From the NCBI GenBank assembly GCA_963682005.1, contig OY820914.1:3286001-3350000 (forward strand): 64,000 nucleotides of DNA. Direction: 5' to 3'. Position numbers and translations under genes: made by a program. Below the pieces are notes generated by a model. The model was not told where the DNA came from. It was given only the letters and a program-made list of their open reading frames with translations, and searched no databases. This DNA comes from CAIYUC01 sp963682005. Lineage in GTDB: Bacteria; Bacteroidota; Bacteroidia; Bacteroidales; FEN-979. Below, in pieces: positions 1-9,225 of this stretch. Each line of letters opens with the position of its first letter. Positions within the stretch are counted from its first letter, which is position 1.

Positions 1-2396
1 TTGTCAAAAAACTCAACCGCCTGGTCAATCGTCATGTTCAGAACATCATTGATCGATTTTCCTTTAAACCTTACGTCCAGTGTTTCCCGGTTGTATCTTT
101 TTCCGTTGCAGGTTTCGCAGGGAACATAAACATCCGGGAGGAAATTCATTTCGATAACGCGAAGACCGGCCCCTTTGCAGGTTTCACATCGTCCTCCCTT
201 CACATTGAACGAAAAGCGGCCGGGAAGATAACCCCTGATCTTGGATTCAGGAAGCCCGGCAAAGAGTTTCCTGATTTCGTCGAAGACTTTGGTGTATGTG
301 GCCGGGTTTGACCTCGGTGTACGGCCGATCGGAGACTGATCGATCTCGATCACCTTATCAAGGTTCTTGATCCCTTCTATACTTTTGTAAGGCAATGGCT
401 TTGTCTCCGATTTATAAAAATGGGTGCTCAGGATCGGGTAGAGGGTTTCATTGACAAGCGAAGATTTGCCGCTACCAGACATTCCTGTAATACATACAAA
501 CTTTCCAAGAGGGATCTTCAGATCAATGTTCTTCAGGTTATTTCCTTTAGCACCATGGAGAAACAGGAACTTGCCATTTCCGGGCCTCCTGGCCGAGGGG
601 ATAGCGATCTCCTTCTTCCCGCTCAGGTAATCCCCTGTCAGATTATTGCTTTTCATGATCTCTTCAGGAGTGCCTTTTGCCACGATCCGGCCACCATGTA
701 CTCCGGCACCGGGACCGATATCGATGACATAGTCCGCTGCAAGGATCGTTTCTTTGTCGTGCTCCACAACGATCAGTGAATTCCCTGTATCTCTAAGCTC
801 CTGCAATGCCCGGATGAGTCTCATGTTGTCATGCTGGTGAAGTCCGATGCTCGGTTCGTCAAGGATATAGAGCACTCCGACAAGCTGGGATCCGATCTGT
901 GTGGCCAGCCTGATCCGTTGTGATTCGCCGCCGGATAAGCTTCGCGCGGTCCGGTTCAGGGTCAGGTACCCGATCCCGACATTCAGCAGGAAACTGATCC
1001 GGTTCCGGATCTCCCTGATGATTTCAAAAGCGATCACTGATTTCCGGGAATCAAGTTTAAGCGGCAATTCCCCGAACCAGCCGGAGAGCATGACCAGGTC
1101 AAGGTTTGCCAGTTCAGCAATGTTCTTCCCGTCGATCCTGAAATGGAGTGATTCCTTTTTCAGCCTTGTTCCGTTGCATTCAGGGCAGTCGATCCTGTTC
1201 ATGAAACTATTGGCCCATTTCATGATCCCGGCCGGTGCCGCTTCGGAATGCTGGGAATTGATAAAACTGATGATCCCTTCAAAGTTAAGTGAATAATTTG
1301 AAGTTATCCCAAGGTAGTCATTCTTTACCCTGAAGATCTCGTCGGAACCATACAGGATGATATTGATCGCATGTTCCGGGATCTCTCCGATCGGGGTATT
1401 CAGATCAAATCCGTATTTTTCGCCGATGGCTTCAATCTGTTTGAAAATCCATGTATTTTTATATTCACCGACAGGAACAAGTCCTCCTTTTTTAATACTT
1501 TTCGACCGGTCAGGAATGATCTTTTCGATGGCGATCTCCGTGATCGTTCCCAGTCCGTTGCATTTTGGGCAGGCACCATAAGGAGAATTGAAGGAAAATG
1601 TATTAGGTTCAGGTTCCTCATATGAGATTCCCGAGGTCGGGCACATCAGAAGCCGGCTGAAATGCCGGATGTGCTGATCGGAGGTGTCCATGATCATGAT
1701 CACATCCTTCCCGTGCCGCATGGCAAGGTTGACCGAACCCGACAGCCTTGATTTCGATTCGGCACTGATATGTATGCTGTCAACGATGATTTCGATGTCA
1801 TGGATCTTGTACCTGTCGAGCTGAAGTCCGTGAGATATCTCATGGATATCCCCGTCAATCCTCACCTTAAGAAATCCCTGTTTCCGAATCTGCTCAAACA
1901 GTTCCCGGTAATGTCCTTTTCTGCCTTTGATGACCGGGGCAAGGACAAGGATCGTCTGATCCGCATACTGATTAAGGATAAGTTCAACGATCTGCTGTTC
2001 AGTATAACGGATCATTTTCTCGCCGGTCACATAGGAAAAAGCATCGGCAATCCTGGCGTAGAGAAGACGCATGAAATCATAGATCTCGGTGATGGTTCCG
2101 ACAGTAGACCGGGGATTCCTGCTTGTCGTTTTTTGTTCAATCGAGATGACCGGGCTCAGTCCGTTGATCTTGTCAACATCCGGCCGTTCAAGGTTCCCGA
2201 TAAACTGATGCGCATAAGCCGAAAACGTTTCCATGTACCTGCGCTGGCCTTCCGCATAAATCGTATCAAAGGCAAGGGTTGACTTGCCGCTTCCGCTCAG
2301 ACCTGTAAACACAACCAGTTTATTCCTGGGTATTACCAGGTCAATATTTTTCAGGTTATGTACCCTTGCACCAAAAATTTCGAGATTATCTTCCAC
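1..2396 (-). CDS. uvrA: Excinuclease ABC subunit A (UvrA), C-terminus beyond window edge
   Basis: UvrA is the damage-sensing ATPase of nucleotide excision repair; it loads UvrB on lesions in the cytoplasm. The reading frame starts at a GTG at 2396 (an in-frame TAA lies just upstream and no ATG is available) with AAGGA five bases before it. The first Walker A, GLSGSGKST, is at residues 32-40. A second ABC Walker A (MSGSGKSS) is encoded near 455-490. CxxC zinc-finger pairs are encoded near 1160, 1560 and 105-190. About 798 codons are present of the usual 940 or so, so roughly the last 140 residues lie left of the window. It is the last visible gene of a co-directional minus-strand run. Confidence 0.96.
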   Translation of the reverse strand, partial: MEDNLEIFGARVHNLKNIDLVIPRNKLVVFTGLSGSGKSTLAFDTIYAEGQRRYMETFSAYAHQFIGNLERPDVDKINGLSPVISIEQKTTSRNPRSTVGTITEIYDFMRLLYARIADAFSYVTGEKMIRYTEQQIVELILNQYADQTILVLAPVIKGRKGHYRELFEQIRKQGFLKVRIDGDIHEISHGLQLDRYKIHDIEIIVDSIHISAESKSRLSGSVNLAMRHGKDVIMIMDTSDQHIRHFSRLLMCPTSGISYEEPEPNTFSFNSPYGACPKCNGLGTITEIAIEKIIPDRSKSIKKGGLVPVGEYKNTWIFKQIEAIGEKYGFDLNTPIGEIPEHAINIILYGSDEIFRVKNDYLGITSNYSLNFEGIISFINSQHSEAAPAGIMKWANSFMNRIDCPECNGTRLKKESLHFRIDGKNIAELANLDLVMLSGWFGELPLKLDSRKSVIAFEIIREIRNRISFLLNVGIGYLTLNRTARSLSGGESQRIRLATQIGSQLVGVLYILDEPSIGLHQHDNMRLIRALQELRDTGNSLIVVEHDKETILAADYVIDIGPGAGVHGGRIVAKGTPEEIMKSNNLTGDYLSGKKEIAIPSARRPGNGKFLFLHGAKGNNLKNIDLKIPLGKFVCITGMSGSGKSSLVNETLYPILSTHFYKSETKPLPYKSIEGIKNLDKVIEIDQSPIGRTPRSNPATYTKVFDEIRKLFAGLPESKIRGYLPGRFSFNVKGGRCETCKGAGLRVIEMNFLPDVYVPCETCNGKRYNRETLDVRFKGKSINDVLNMTIDQAVEFFD

Positions 2397-2417
2397 CGCA
2401 GTCCTTACACCATATAG

Positions 2418-3419
2418 TTAGTTGACCAGATTGATTTTCAGGGTATCATGAAAAAAAGTTTCACTCTCAGGGATATTTTTAACCAGGTTCTGATATTTCA
2501 GGGAACCATCCTTAGGCAGGCTGATCAAATATGTTTTCCTGTTCTTGTTCGGGAGAGAATACCGCCGTAACCAAGGATTCATCTCTTTCAGTATCCTGTA
2601 ATTCATCTTCATTTTCAAGGCAAAAGCAGGGAGGTCTTTGATTGCGGTATCGATTTCAATGGTATAGGAAGGGACCGGCTGATACATGTCCTGTTCCCTC
2701 AGGTAAAACCCATAGGCAGTAGGATGGAGGAAGATCTGTTTTATGGCAAGTATCCGGAATACATAACGGGCAGTTTCATCATTGAAATAGAGGTCATAGA
2801 AGTTAGTTACCTTTTGATTATCCAGGGCTTTATTCACACCTTCAAGACCCCTGTTGAATGAAGCAGCGGCGATGGTCCAGCTTCTGAAGCGCTCATTGGC
2901 ATCAAGAAAATACCGGCATGCTGCGGTCGTTGCTTTTTCAACGTTATACCGTTCATCCACTTCCTCCGTGATCTCAAGCCCGTATTTCTGGCCTGTGGGT
3001 TTCACAAACTGCCAGAATCCTTCCGCCCCGGCAGGAGAAACAGTATTGACGAGGTTACTCTCGGCAAGGGCGAGGTATTTGAAATCATCCGGAACATTGT
3101 TCTTCTTTAAGATGGATTCAATGAGAGGGAACCAACGGTTGGCTCTTTTGAACATCATGATGGTGGACGATTGCATGAACATATTTGCCATGATCTCCCG
3201 TTCGAGCCCTTCCCGCACATAATATAGGTCCAGCGGAACCATCTCTCCGGCAAATTCAAGCTTGTCGGGCAATTCCGGCGTGAGGATCTTATAATGACGT
3301 GCAAATAACCTGTGGTAGGCCTTATCCAGATCACCTGGATCAACTACAGCAAAGATGAACAGGATCCCCGATAACAGTATGACGGACCCCGTGATGATAT
3401 ATTTCAGCTTGTTAAACAT
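2418..3419 (-). CDS. Membrane-anchored lytic transglycosylase (SLT/MltD-like)
   Basis: Predicted peptidoglycan lytic transglycosylase of the SLT (GH23) fold, cleaving MurNAc-GlcNAc bonds in the periplasm. A hydrophobic segment at residues 8-26 looks like a signal anchor. The SLT core has ALAESNL with the probable catalytic Glu at residue 120, then SPAGAEGFWQF and further aromatic-rich motifs typical of the family. The last 80 residues contain no convincing LysM repeat, although MltD homologues often carry one; the segment around NPWLRRYSLP may be a degenerate one. 333 residues. It ends 21 bp before the uvrA start and follows rfbC by 31 bp, so these three may share a transcript. The family call is firm; the substrate is inferred. 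Confidence 0.85.
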   Translation of the reverse strand: MFNKLKYIITGSVILLSGILFIFAVVDPGDLDKAYHRLFARHYKILTPELPDKLEFAGEMVPLDLYYVREGLEREIMANMFMQSSTIMMFKRANRWFPLIESILKKNNVPDDFKYLALAESNLVNTVSPAGAEGFWQFVKPTGQKYGLEITEEVDERYNVEKATTAACRYFLDANERFRSWTIAAASFNRGLEGVNKALDNQKVTNFYDLYFNDETARYVFRILAIKQIFLHPTAYGFYLREQDMYQPVPSYTIEIDTAIKDLPAFALKMKMNYRILKEMNPWLRRYSLPNKNRKTYLISLPKDGSLKYQNLVKNIPESETFFHDTLKINLVN

Positions 3420-3450
3420 TTTTGGAGTTAAGTAAAAACGAACGCGGTTC

Positions 3451-3993
3451 TTAAAATGGAGAATCGTAATCCCTGAAATTTACGGCCTGCCGGTCTTTCA
3501 TCGAAATAATGGGGTCGGCCACCTGCCAGTCGATATTCAGGTCAGGATCATTCCACATGATCGTTTGTTCAGATTCTTTATGGTAAACATTTGTGCATTT
3601 GTAAAAGAAGATCGTGTGGTCTTCAAGAGCGGTAAATCCGTGAGCAAATCCCGGGGGGATCCAGAAAAGCCATTTATTCTGACCTGTCAGTAGTACGGAT
3701 GTCCATTGGCCGTATGTCGGCGATTTTTTTCGCAGGTCAACGGCGAAATCGATGGCCGAACCGTGAACCACCCTTACGAGTTTTCCCTGTTCAAAAGGAG
3801 GTGTCTGGAAATGAAGTCCTCTTAGTACCCCTTTCTTCGACATCGATTCATTATCCTGAAGGAATGTGCCAGGAACACCGTACCCGGGAAATTTTTCAGT
3901 ATTAAATGCTTCGAGAAAATACCCGCGTTCATCAGTAAAGATATCCGGCTTGATGATCAGTGCGCCTTCGAGGGGCGTTTTAACTATTTCCAT
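3451..3993 (-). CDS. rfbC: dTDP-4-dehydrorhamnose 3,5-epimerase
   Basis: RfbC/RmlC converts dTDP-4-keto-6-deoxyglucose to dTDP-4-keto-rhamnose, the third step of dTDP-L-rhamnose synthesis for surface polysaccharide. The protein has the usual length (180 residues) and the family's cupin pattern: EAFNTEKF near the N-terminus, GVLRGLHFQ with the catalytic His near residue 62, the aspartate in AVDLRKKSPTYG, and FWIPPGFAHGF. The other rhamnose genes (rfbA, rfbB, rfbD) are not next to it, so it is a lone member here. It follows lpdA after a 114-bp AT-rich spacer and precedes the transglycosylase on the same strand. Confidence 0.95.
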   Translation of the reverse strand: MEIVKTPLEGALIIKPDIFTDERGYFLEAFNTEKFPGYGVPGTFLQDNESMSKKGVLRGLHFQTPPFEQGKLVRVVHGSAIDFAVDLRKKSPTYGQWTSVLLTGQNKWLFWIPPGFAHGFTALEDHTIFFYKCTNVYHKESEQTIMWNDPDLNIDWQVADPIISMKDRQAVNFRDYDSPF

Positions 3994-4020
3994 TGGTCAA
4001 ATCTTGAAAAATGACGTTAA

Positions 4021-4106
4021 TTAAAAATGAAAAATGAAAAATTAAGAAATGGGATGTCATGGAATTTTTAACTCTTCATTCTTAATTTTTAATTTCATGA
4101 CATGCG
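4021..4106. repeat. AT-rich low-complexity spacer with an inverted repeat
   Basis: Between lpdA and rfbC. It is built of repeated AAAAATGAAAAAT-like and TTCTTAATTTTTAATT-like words, and ATGTCATG near 4053 is matched by CATGACAT near 4097. This could fold in the intercistronic RNA. No gene or clear terminator T-run is visible. Confidence 0.45.
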
Positions 4107-4107
4107 A

Positions 4108-5496
4108 CTATAGGTGTACGCATTCCCCGAAAGCCTGCGCTACCGCTTCCATCACGGCTTCCGACATGGTAGGATGGGGGTGGATGGTATCGATGATCTC
4201 CCGCCCTGTAGTTTCAAGCTTGCGGGCGGCAACGACTTCTGCAATCAGCTCGGTCACATTGTCGCCGATCATATGGGCACCAAGCCATTCGCCGTATTTT
4301 GCGTCGAAGATGACTTTGATAAATCCCTCCCTGGCCCCGGATGCAGTGGCTTTTCCTGAGGCGGTATAGGGGAATTTGCCAACAAGGATCTCGTATCCTG
4401 CATCACGGGCGGCTTTCTCCGTCATTCCGACAGATGCGATCTCCGGGTGAGTATAGGTACATGAAGGAATATTGCCATAATCAAGCGGCTCGGCATGCTT
4501 GCCGGCAATCTTTTCAACGCAGGTAATTCCTTCGTGTGAGGCTACATGCGCCAGTGCTGGTCCGTGAACGATATCTCCGATCGCATAGTAACCGGGAACA
4601 TTGGTCCGGTAGAATTCATCCACAACCACCTTGTTCTTTTCAGTCTTTATGCCGGTTTCTTCGAGGCCTATGCCTTCAAGATTCGGAGCAACACCTACCG
4701 CCGACAAGACAATATCTGCTTCAATGACTTCTTCGCCCTTTTTCGTTTTTACGGTCACCTTGCAGGTTTCTCCGCTTGTATCAACAGATTCGACTGTTGA
4801 ACCAGTCATAACTTTCATTCCTGCCTTCTTGAATGAGCGTTCCAGGGTTTTTGAAACTTCTTCATCTTCAATGGGGACAACATTCGGGAGAACCTCCACC
4901 AGCGTCACTTTCGTCCCCAGCGTATGATAAAAATAAGCAAATTCGGAGCCGATCGCCCCTGAACCGATCACCAGCATGGAGGCCGGCTGGACAGGGAGGT
5001 TCATCGCCTCCCTGTAACCGATTATTTTTTTTCCATCCTGTTTGATATGAGGAAGCTCACGGGATCTTGCACCCGTAGCAATGATTATATGATCTGCATT
5101 GAAATCTGAGGTCTCGCCTTTGTCATTGGTCACCTCCACCACCTTGCCCGGTTTTATCCTGGCGGTTCCGGGGATATGATCCACCTTGTTCTTCTTGAAA
5201 AGGAACTGTATCCCTTTGCTCATCGTATCCGCAGTTTCCCTGCTGCGTTTTATAATGGCGGGGAAATCAGGTTTGGCATCGCCGGCAATGATCCCATATT
5301 CAGATGCATGCTGAATATAGTGGAAAACAGAAGCACTTTTCAGTAATGCTTTGGTAGGAATGCAACCCCAGTTCAGGCAGATGCCACCCAACTCGGACCG
5401 CTCAACAACCCCAACCTTAAAACCCAGCTGTGATGCCCTGATGGCAGCTACATAACCTCCCGGACCGCTGCCAATAACGATAATATCATATTTCAT
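4108..5496 (-). CDS. lpdA: Dihydrolipoyl dehydrogenase (E3 / glycine-cleavage L protein)
   Basis: Flavoprotein that reoxidises dihydrolipoyl groups with NAD+. Visible: FAD-binding IGSGPGGYVAAI at residues 8-19, the redox-active disulfide in GGICLNWGCIPTK (Cys40 and Cys45), the NAD-binding VIGSGAIGSEFA motif, AIGDIVHGPALAHVA, and the C-terminal catalytic HPHPTMSEA. 462 residues is normal. It lies 74 bp downstream of gcvP on the same strand, which suggests that it serves as the L protein of the glycine cleavage system, although it could also serve 2-oxoacid dehydrogenases. A TACCTTCG sequence in the gcvP-lpdA gap resembles a weak -7 box, so it may also be expressed independently. Confidence 0.96.
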   Translation of the reverse strand: MKYDIIVIGSGPGGYVAAIRASQLGFKVGVVERSELGGICLNWGCIPTKALLKSASVFHYIQHASEYGIIAGDAKPDFPAIIKRSRETADTMSKGIQFLFKKNKVDHIPGTARIKPGKVVEVTNDKGETSDFNADHIIIATGARSRELPHIKQDGKKIIGYREAMNLPVQPASMLVIGSGAIGSEFAYFYHTLGTKVTLVEVLPNVVPIEDEEVSKTLERSFKKAGMKVMTGSTVESVDTSGETCKVTVKTKKGEEVIEADIVLSAVGVAPNLEGIGLEETGIKTEKNKVVVDEFYRTNVPGYYAIGDIVHGPALAHVASHEGITCVEKIAGKHAEPLDYGNIPSCTYTHPEIASVGMTEKAARDAGYEILVGKFPYTASGKATASGAREGFIKVIFDAKYGEWLGAHMIGDNVTELIAEVVAARKLETTGREIIDTIHPHPTMSEAVMEAVAQAFGECVHL

Positions 5497-5570
5497 AATA
5501 TGAGAAATTTGGAATCCGCGAAGGTAGGAATTTTATCTCTTTAGCACAAGAAACCTGCAGATAATTATCC

Positions 5571-8435
5571 TTAGGATTCACATGTGCAAACGAGGTTCCG
5601 GTCACCAAAGGCGTCGTCGATCCGTGTTACCGTAGGCCAGTACTTGTCATTGAGCGACCATGGCATCGGGAAAACGGCTTTCTGCCTGGTATATGGGAAT
5701 TCCCATGCATCGGATGCAGCCATTTCAACAGTGTGCGGAGCTTTCATGATCACATTGTTCAGCTTGTCAGCTTTTCCGGTGGCAATGTCATCGATCTCTT
5801 TCTTTATTGCGATCATTGCATCCACAAACCGGTTGAGTTCGTAATATGGCTCACTTTCGGTTGGTTCAACCATAAGGGTCCCATGGACCGGAAATGCTAC
5901 TGTTGGTGCATGGAATCCATAATCCATCAATCGTTTGGCAATATCTATGGCACCGATTCCGGTGGTTTTTGTGATCGGGTTGCAATCAAGGATGAATTCA
6001 TGCGCAACGCGGTTTTTAGTTCCCGAATAAAGGATGGGGAAGTGAGGCTCAAGGCAGGATTTCAGGTAATTTGCAGTAAGGATGGCATACTGGGTTGCGG
6101 ATTTTAGGCCGGCACCGCCCATCATCTTGATATATCCGTAGGAAATGGGAAGGATGAAAGCGCTTCCGAATGGTCCGGATGCAACAGCTGTGATCCCTTT
6201 ATCGCCACCGGTGTCAACGAACACATGCTTAGGAAGGAATGGAGAAAGGTGTTTTGCAACACCGATCGGGCCTTCGCCGGGACCACCACCGCCATGAGGA
6301 ATGGCGAATGTTTTATGAAGGTTTAGGTGACAAACATCGGCACCGATAAATGCAGGATTTGTAAGGCCAACCTGGGCATTCATATTTGCACCATCCATGT
6401 ATACCTGTCCGCCGTTTTCATGAATAATACGGATAATGTCCATGATATTCTCTTCGAAAACACCGTGGGTTGACGGGTATGTCACCATCAGGGCAGCAAG
6501 ATTATCTTTATGTTGAATGGCTTTTTCCTTCAGGTCGTTCTCATCGATATTCCCTTTTTCATCGGTTTTAACCACAACGACATTCATTCCGGCCATTACA
6601 GAGCTGGCAGGATTGGTTCCGTGGGCGGAAGAAGGGATGAGGCAGACATTCCGGTGACCGTCATTTCGGCTGAGATGGTACTGGCGGATCACCATCAATC
6701 CTGCATATTCACCGGCGGCGCCTGAATTCGGCATGAAGGAAATGGCATCAAAACCGGTGATTTCACAAAGATCCTTTTCAAGCTCACGGATCAGGTAATA
6801 ATATCCTTCCGCCTGGTCTTTTGGCACAAACGGATGAATACTTCCGAATTCCGGCCAGCTCAGGTGGAATAATTCTGCTGCTGCATTCAGTTTCATGGTG
6901 CAGGATCCAAGAGGGATCATCGAACGGTTCAGTGAAAGATCCTTGATCTCCAGCTTTTTGATGTATCTCATCATTTCCGTTTCAGAATGATATGAATTGA
7001 AGACTTTGTGCTTCAGGAAGTCCGATTTCCGGGTGAGTTCTTCAGGGATCGTAGTTATCTTTTCACATTCCCTGGGATCGCATACGAAAGCCGCAAATGG
7101 CTTAATATTGGCATTGGCGAAGATGGAGAGGATAAGGTTGATGTCTTCGAGGGATGTGGTCTCATCAATGCTGATCCCGATAGTTTTTGCATCAATGTAA
7201 CGGAAATTCAGCTTGTTTTTTAATGCGGCCTGTTTGATGGCTTTGATCTGTGTTCCTTCAGGCAGGCGGATCATCACAGTATCGAAAAAACTGGAATTAA
7301 GCTGCCTGTATCCGTATTTCTGGATCTCTGCCGACAAAACACCTGTGAGAATGTTAATATGCCGGGCGATTTGTTTTATACCTTTCGGTCCATGCCATGC
7401 TGCATACATTCCGGACATAACAGCCAGCAGTACCTGTGCGGTACAAATGTTGGATGTGGCGCGTTCCCGTTTTATATGCTGCTCGCGTGTCTGAAGGGCC
7501 ATTCGTAAAGCCCTGTTTCCCCTGGCATCGATCGAAACACCAATGATACGGCCGGGCATTTGTCTCTTAAATTCATCTTTCGTGGCGAAATATGCTGCAT
7601 GCGGACCGCCATATCCCATCGGGATCCCGAAACGCTGGGTTGAACCAAATACAACATCAGCACCCCATTCACCGGGAGGTGTCAGCAATGCAAGACTGAG
7701 GAGATCGGCAGCCACTGCAACAGCAGCACCGGACTGGTGAGCTTTTCCAACAAACTCACGGTAGTCACAGACTGAACCGAATTGATTGGGATATTGAACA
7801 ATTGCTCCGAAGATCTGTTCCTTGAAGGCGTATTCATCATGCTTTCCGAAAATGAGATCAATTCCGAGAGGCAGCGCTCTGGTTTTTACAACATCGATCG
7901 TCTGAGGGAAAAGATCGATCGAAACAAAGAATTTGTTGACACCATTCTTTACCGCTTCACGCGACCGGGCATTGAAAAGCATAACCATTGCTTCGGCAGC
8001 AGCAGTACCCTCGTCAAGAAGTGATGCATTGGCAATGGGCATACCAGTCAGATCACAAATAACGGTTTGAAAATTCAGCAACGCTTCCAGCCTGCCCTGG
8101 GAAATTTCAGCCTGATATGGGGTATATGCAGTGTACCAGCCCGGATTCTCAAGAATATTCCGCTGAATAACCCCTGGAGTGATCGTATTATAATAGCCTA
8201 AACCGATAAAGGTCTTGAATAGTTTGTTCCTGGATCCGATGGCTTTCAGGTGGTTCAGGTATTGGTATTCATTGAGACCATCTGGCAGGTTTAACGGTTT
8301 GGTCAGCTGAATGCGCTGGGGAACAGTTTGATCGATAAGGGTTTCAAGTGATTCAACCCCGATGCGGGAGAGCATTTGGTTAACTTCATCCCCAAATGGT
8401 CCATTGTGTCTTCTTGCAAAATTATTAGAGATCAT
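5571..8435 (-). CDS. gcvP: Glycine dehydrogenase (decarboxylating), P protein
   Basis: The PLP-dependent P protein decarboxylates glycine and passes the aminomethyl group to the lipoyl H protein. This is the single-chain form (954 residues), with the N- and C-terminal halves that are separate subunits in some bacteria. The PLP lysine lies in NLHKTFAIPHGGGGPG; N-terminal motifs include RHNGPFGDE and NPGWYTAYTPYQAEISQGR. gcvT and gcvH are not in the window. lpdA follows on the same strand. A TACCTTTG -7 box sits 40 bp upstream. No glycine riboswitch could be recognised in the leader. The ATG at 8435 matches the family's N-terminus. Confidence 0.97.
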   Translation of the reverse strand: MISNNFARRHNGPFGDEVNQMLSRIGVESLETLIDQTVPQRIQLTKPLNLPDGLNEYQYLNHLKAIGSRNKLFKTFIGLGYYNTITPGVIQRNILENPGWYTAYTPYQAEISQGRLEALLNFQTVICDLTGMPIANASLLDEGTAAAEAMVMLFNARSREAVKNGVNKFFVSIDLFPQTIDVVKTRALPLGIDLIFGKHDEYAFKEQIFGAIVQYPNQFGSVCDYREFVGKAHQSGAAVAVAADLLSLALLTPPGEWGADVVFGSTQRFGIPMGYGGPHAAYFATKDEFKRQMPGRIIGVSIDARGNRALRMALQTREQHIKRERATSNICTAQVLLAVMSGMYAAWHGPKGIKQIARHINILTGVLSAEIQKYGYRQLNSSFFDTVMIRLPEGTQIKAIKQAALKNKLNFRYIDAKTIGISIDETTSLEDINLILSIFANANIKPFAAFVCDPRECEKITTIPEELTRKSDFLKHKVFNSYHSETEMMRYIKKLEIKDLSLNRSMIPLGSCTMKLNAAAELFHLSWPEFGSIHPFVPKDQAEGYYYLIRELEKDLCEITGFDAISFMPNSGAAGEYAGLMVIRQYHLSRNDGHRNVCLIPSSAHGTNPASSVMAGMNVVVVKTDEKGNIDENDLKEKAIQHKDNLAALMVTYPSTHGVFEENIMDIIRIIHENGGQVYMDGANMNAQVGLTNPAFIGADVCHLNLHKTFAIPHGGGGPGEGPIGVAKHLSPFLPKHVFVDTGGDKGITAVASGPFGSAFILPISYGYIKMMGGAGLKSATQYAILTANYLKSCLEPHFPILYSGTKNRVAHEFILDCNPITKTTGIGAIDIAKRLMDYGFHAPTVAFPVHGTLMVEPTESEPYYELNRFVDAMIAIKKEIDDIATGKADKLNNVIMKAPHTVEMAASDAWEFPYTRQKAVFPMPWSLNDKYWPTVTRIDDAFGDRNLVCTCES

Positions 8436-8474
8436 AAATGCGAAATTGATTAATCATTTGTGCGAAACTGGAAG

Positions 8475-8482
8475 CAAAGGTA
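8475..8482 (-). promoter_or_regulatory. Bacteroidetes -7 box for gcvP
   Basis: TACCTTTG on the minus strand fits TAnnTTTG. A TTTG at 8499-8502 lies 16 bp further upstream, slightly short of the 19-21 bp usual for the -33 element. Confidence 0.5.
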
Positions 8483-9225
8483 AAAATCTTTTCTATTTCA
8501 AACTGATTCCTTCCTGATGGAATTATTGGTATATAAGGTATGGTGCCCTGTTAATTAATCTGTTGAAAAAAAATCAAATTTTCTTGTATTCATGTTGGTT
8601 ATTTCAATGAAGAGATGGGTTTGTCTCCACCAGTTTTTACCACAAAAAAATTGTTGGTAAAATGATCAGGGAAATGAGAGGATCTCCCAAAGAAAATTCC
8701 AAAATTCTTTTTTAAATTAATGCTGTCAAGTGTCGGAATTAATTCATTTGTGTCCGCAGAAATTCGGGCGAAAATCGGTGTTAAAATATTAATAAACAGA
8801 ATTATATAGTTCGTCGCAATGAAAGTGGTTCCGGTTTTCCACAGTCTATTTTTGTTAGTTCCCGCAATTGATTCGGAAAATATAAACTCATAAATTTGTA
8901 TATTTCAATGTGTACTCATTTCATCTGATGAAAAGATACTGGTTGTTGAAAATGCCTTTTTATCCTGTTATGGCCTGATACTTGTTTTTAAAATACTGAA
9001 AGATAATTTGTTGTGAAAAAATTTGATGTAGTTAACACAAGCCTATTCATAACTACTCAGGACAGAGATAAAATCGATGGCAAATAAGCATATTTTCGCA
9101 TCAAACTTGTTAGGTGACGCAACGATTACCTTCTATTCTATCCCTGTCTCTGTCACTGCTGAAGTCAATATTTTTATTCTTGAAATTCAATTCTGTTGTT
9201 CCGAAACAATACTAAAATCAATCAT
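8483..9225. other. Long intergenic region without a recognisable gene
   Basis: About 740 bp of AT-rich DNA between the divergent gcvP and the giant repeat gene. No reading frame with coding character is visible. It holds one promoter candidate for each side and otherwise nothing recognised. The length is unusual for this compact window and leaves room for regulatory sites or an unrecognised RNA. Confidence 0.5.
8868..8898 (+). promoter_or_regulatory. Candidate promoter for the giant repeat protein
   Basis: TTG at 8868-8870, a 20-bp spacer, then TAAATTTG at 8891-8898 match the Bacteroidetes -33/-7 pattern. If used, the leader would be about 320 nt long. Confidence 0.35.

Noticed and set aside
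420..2282. Open frames on the plus strand across uvrA
   Set aside because: They run opposite to a full-length, motif-rich uvrA frame and have no recognisable domain.
8436..8700. Glycine riboswitch upstream of gcvP
   Set aside because: No tandem aptamer-like conserved core could be recognised in the gcvP leader, and the -7 box leaves only about 30 nt of leader.
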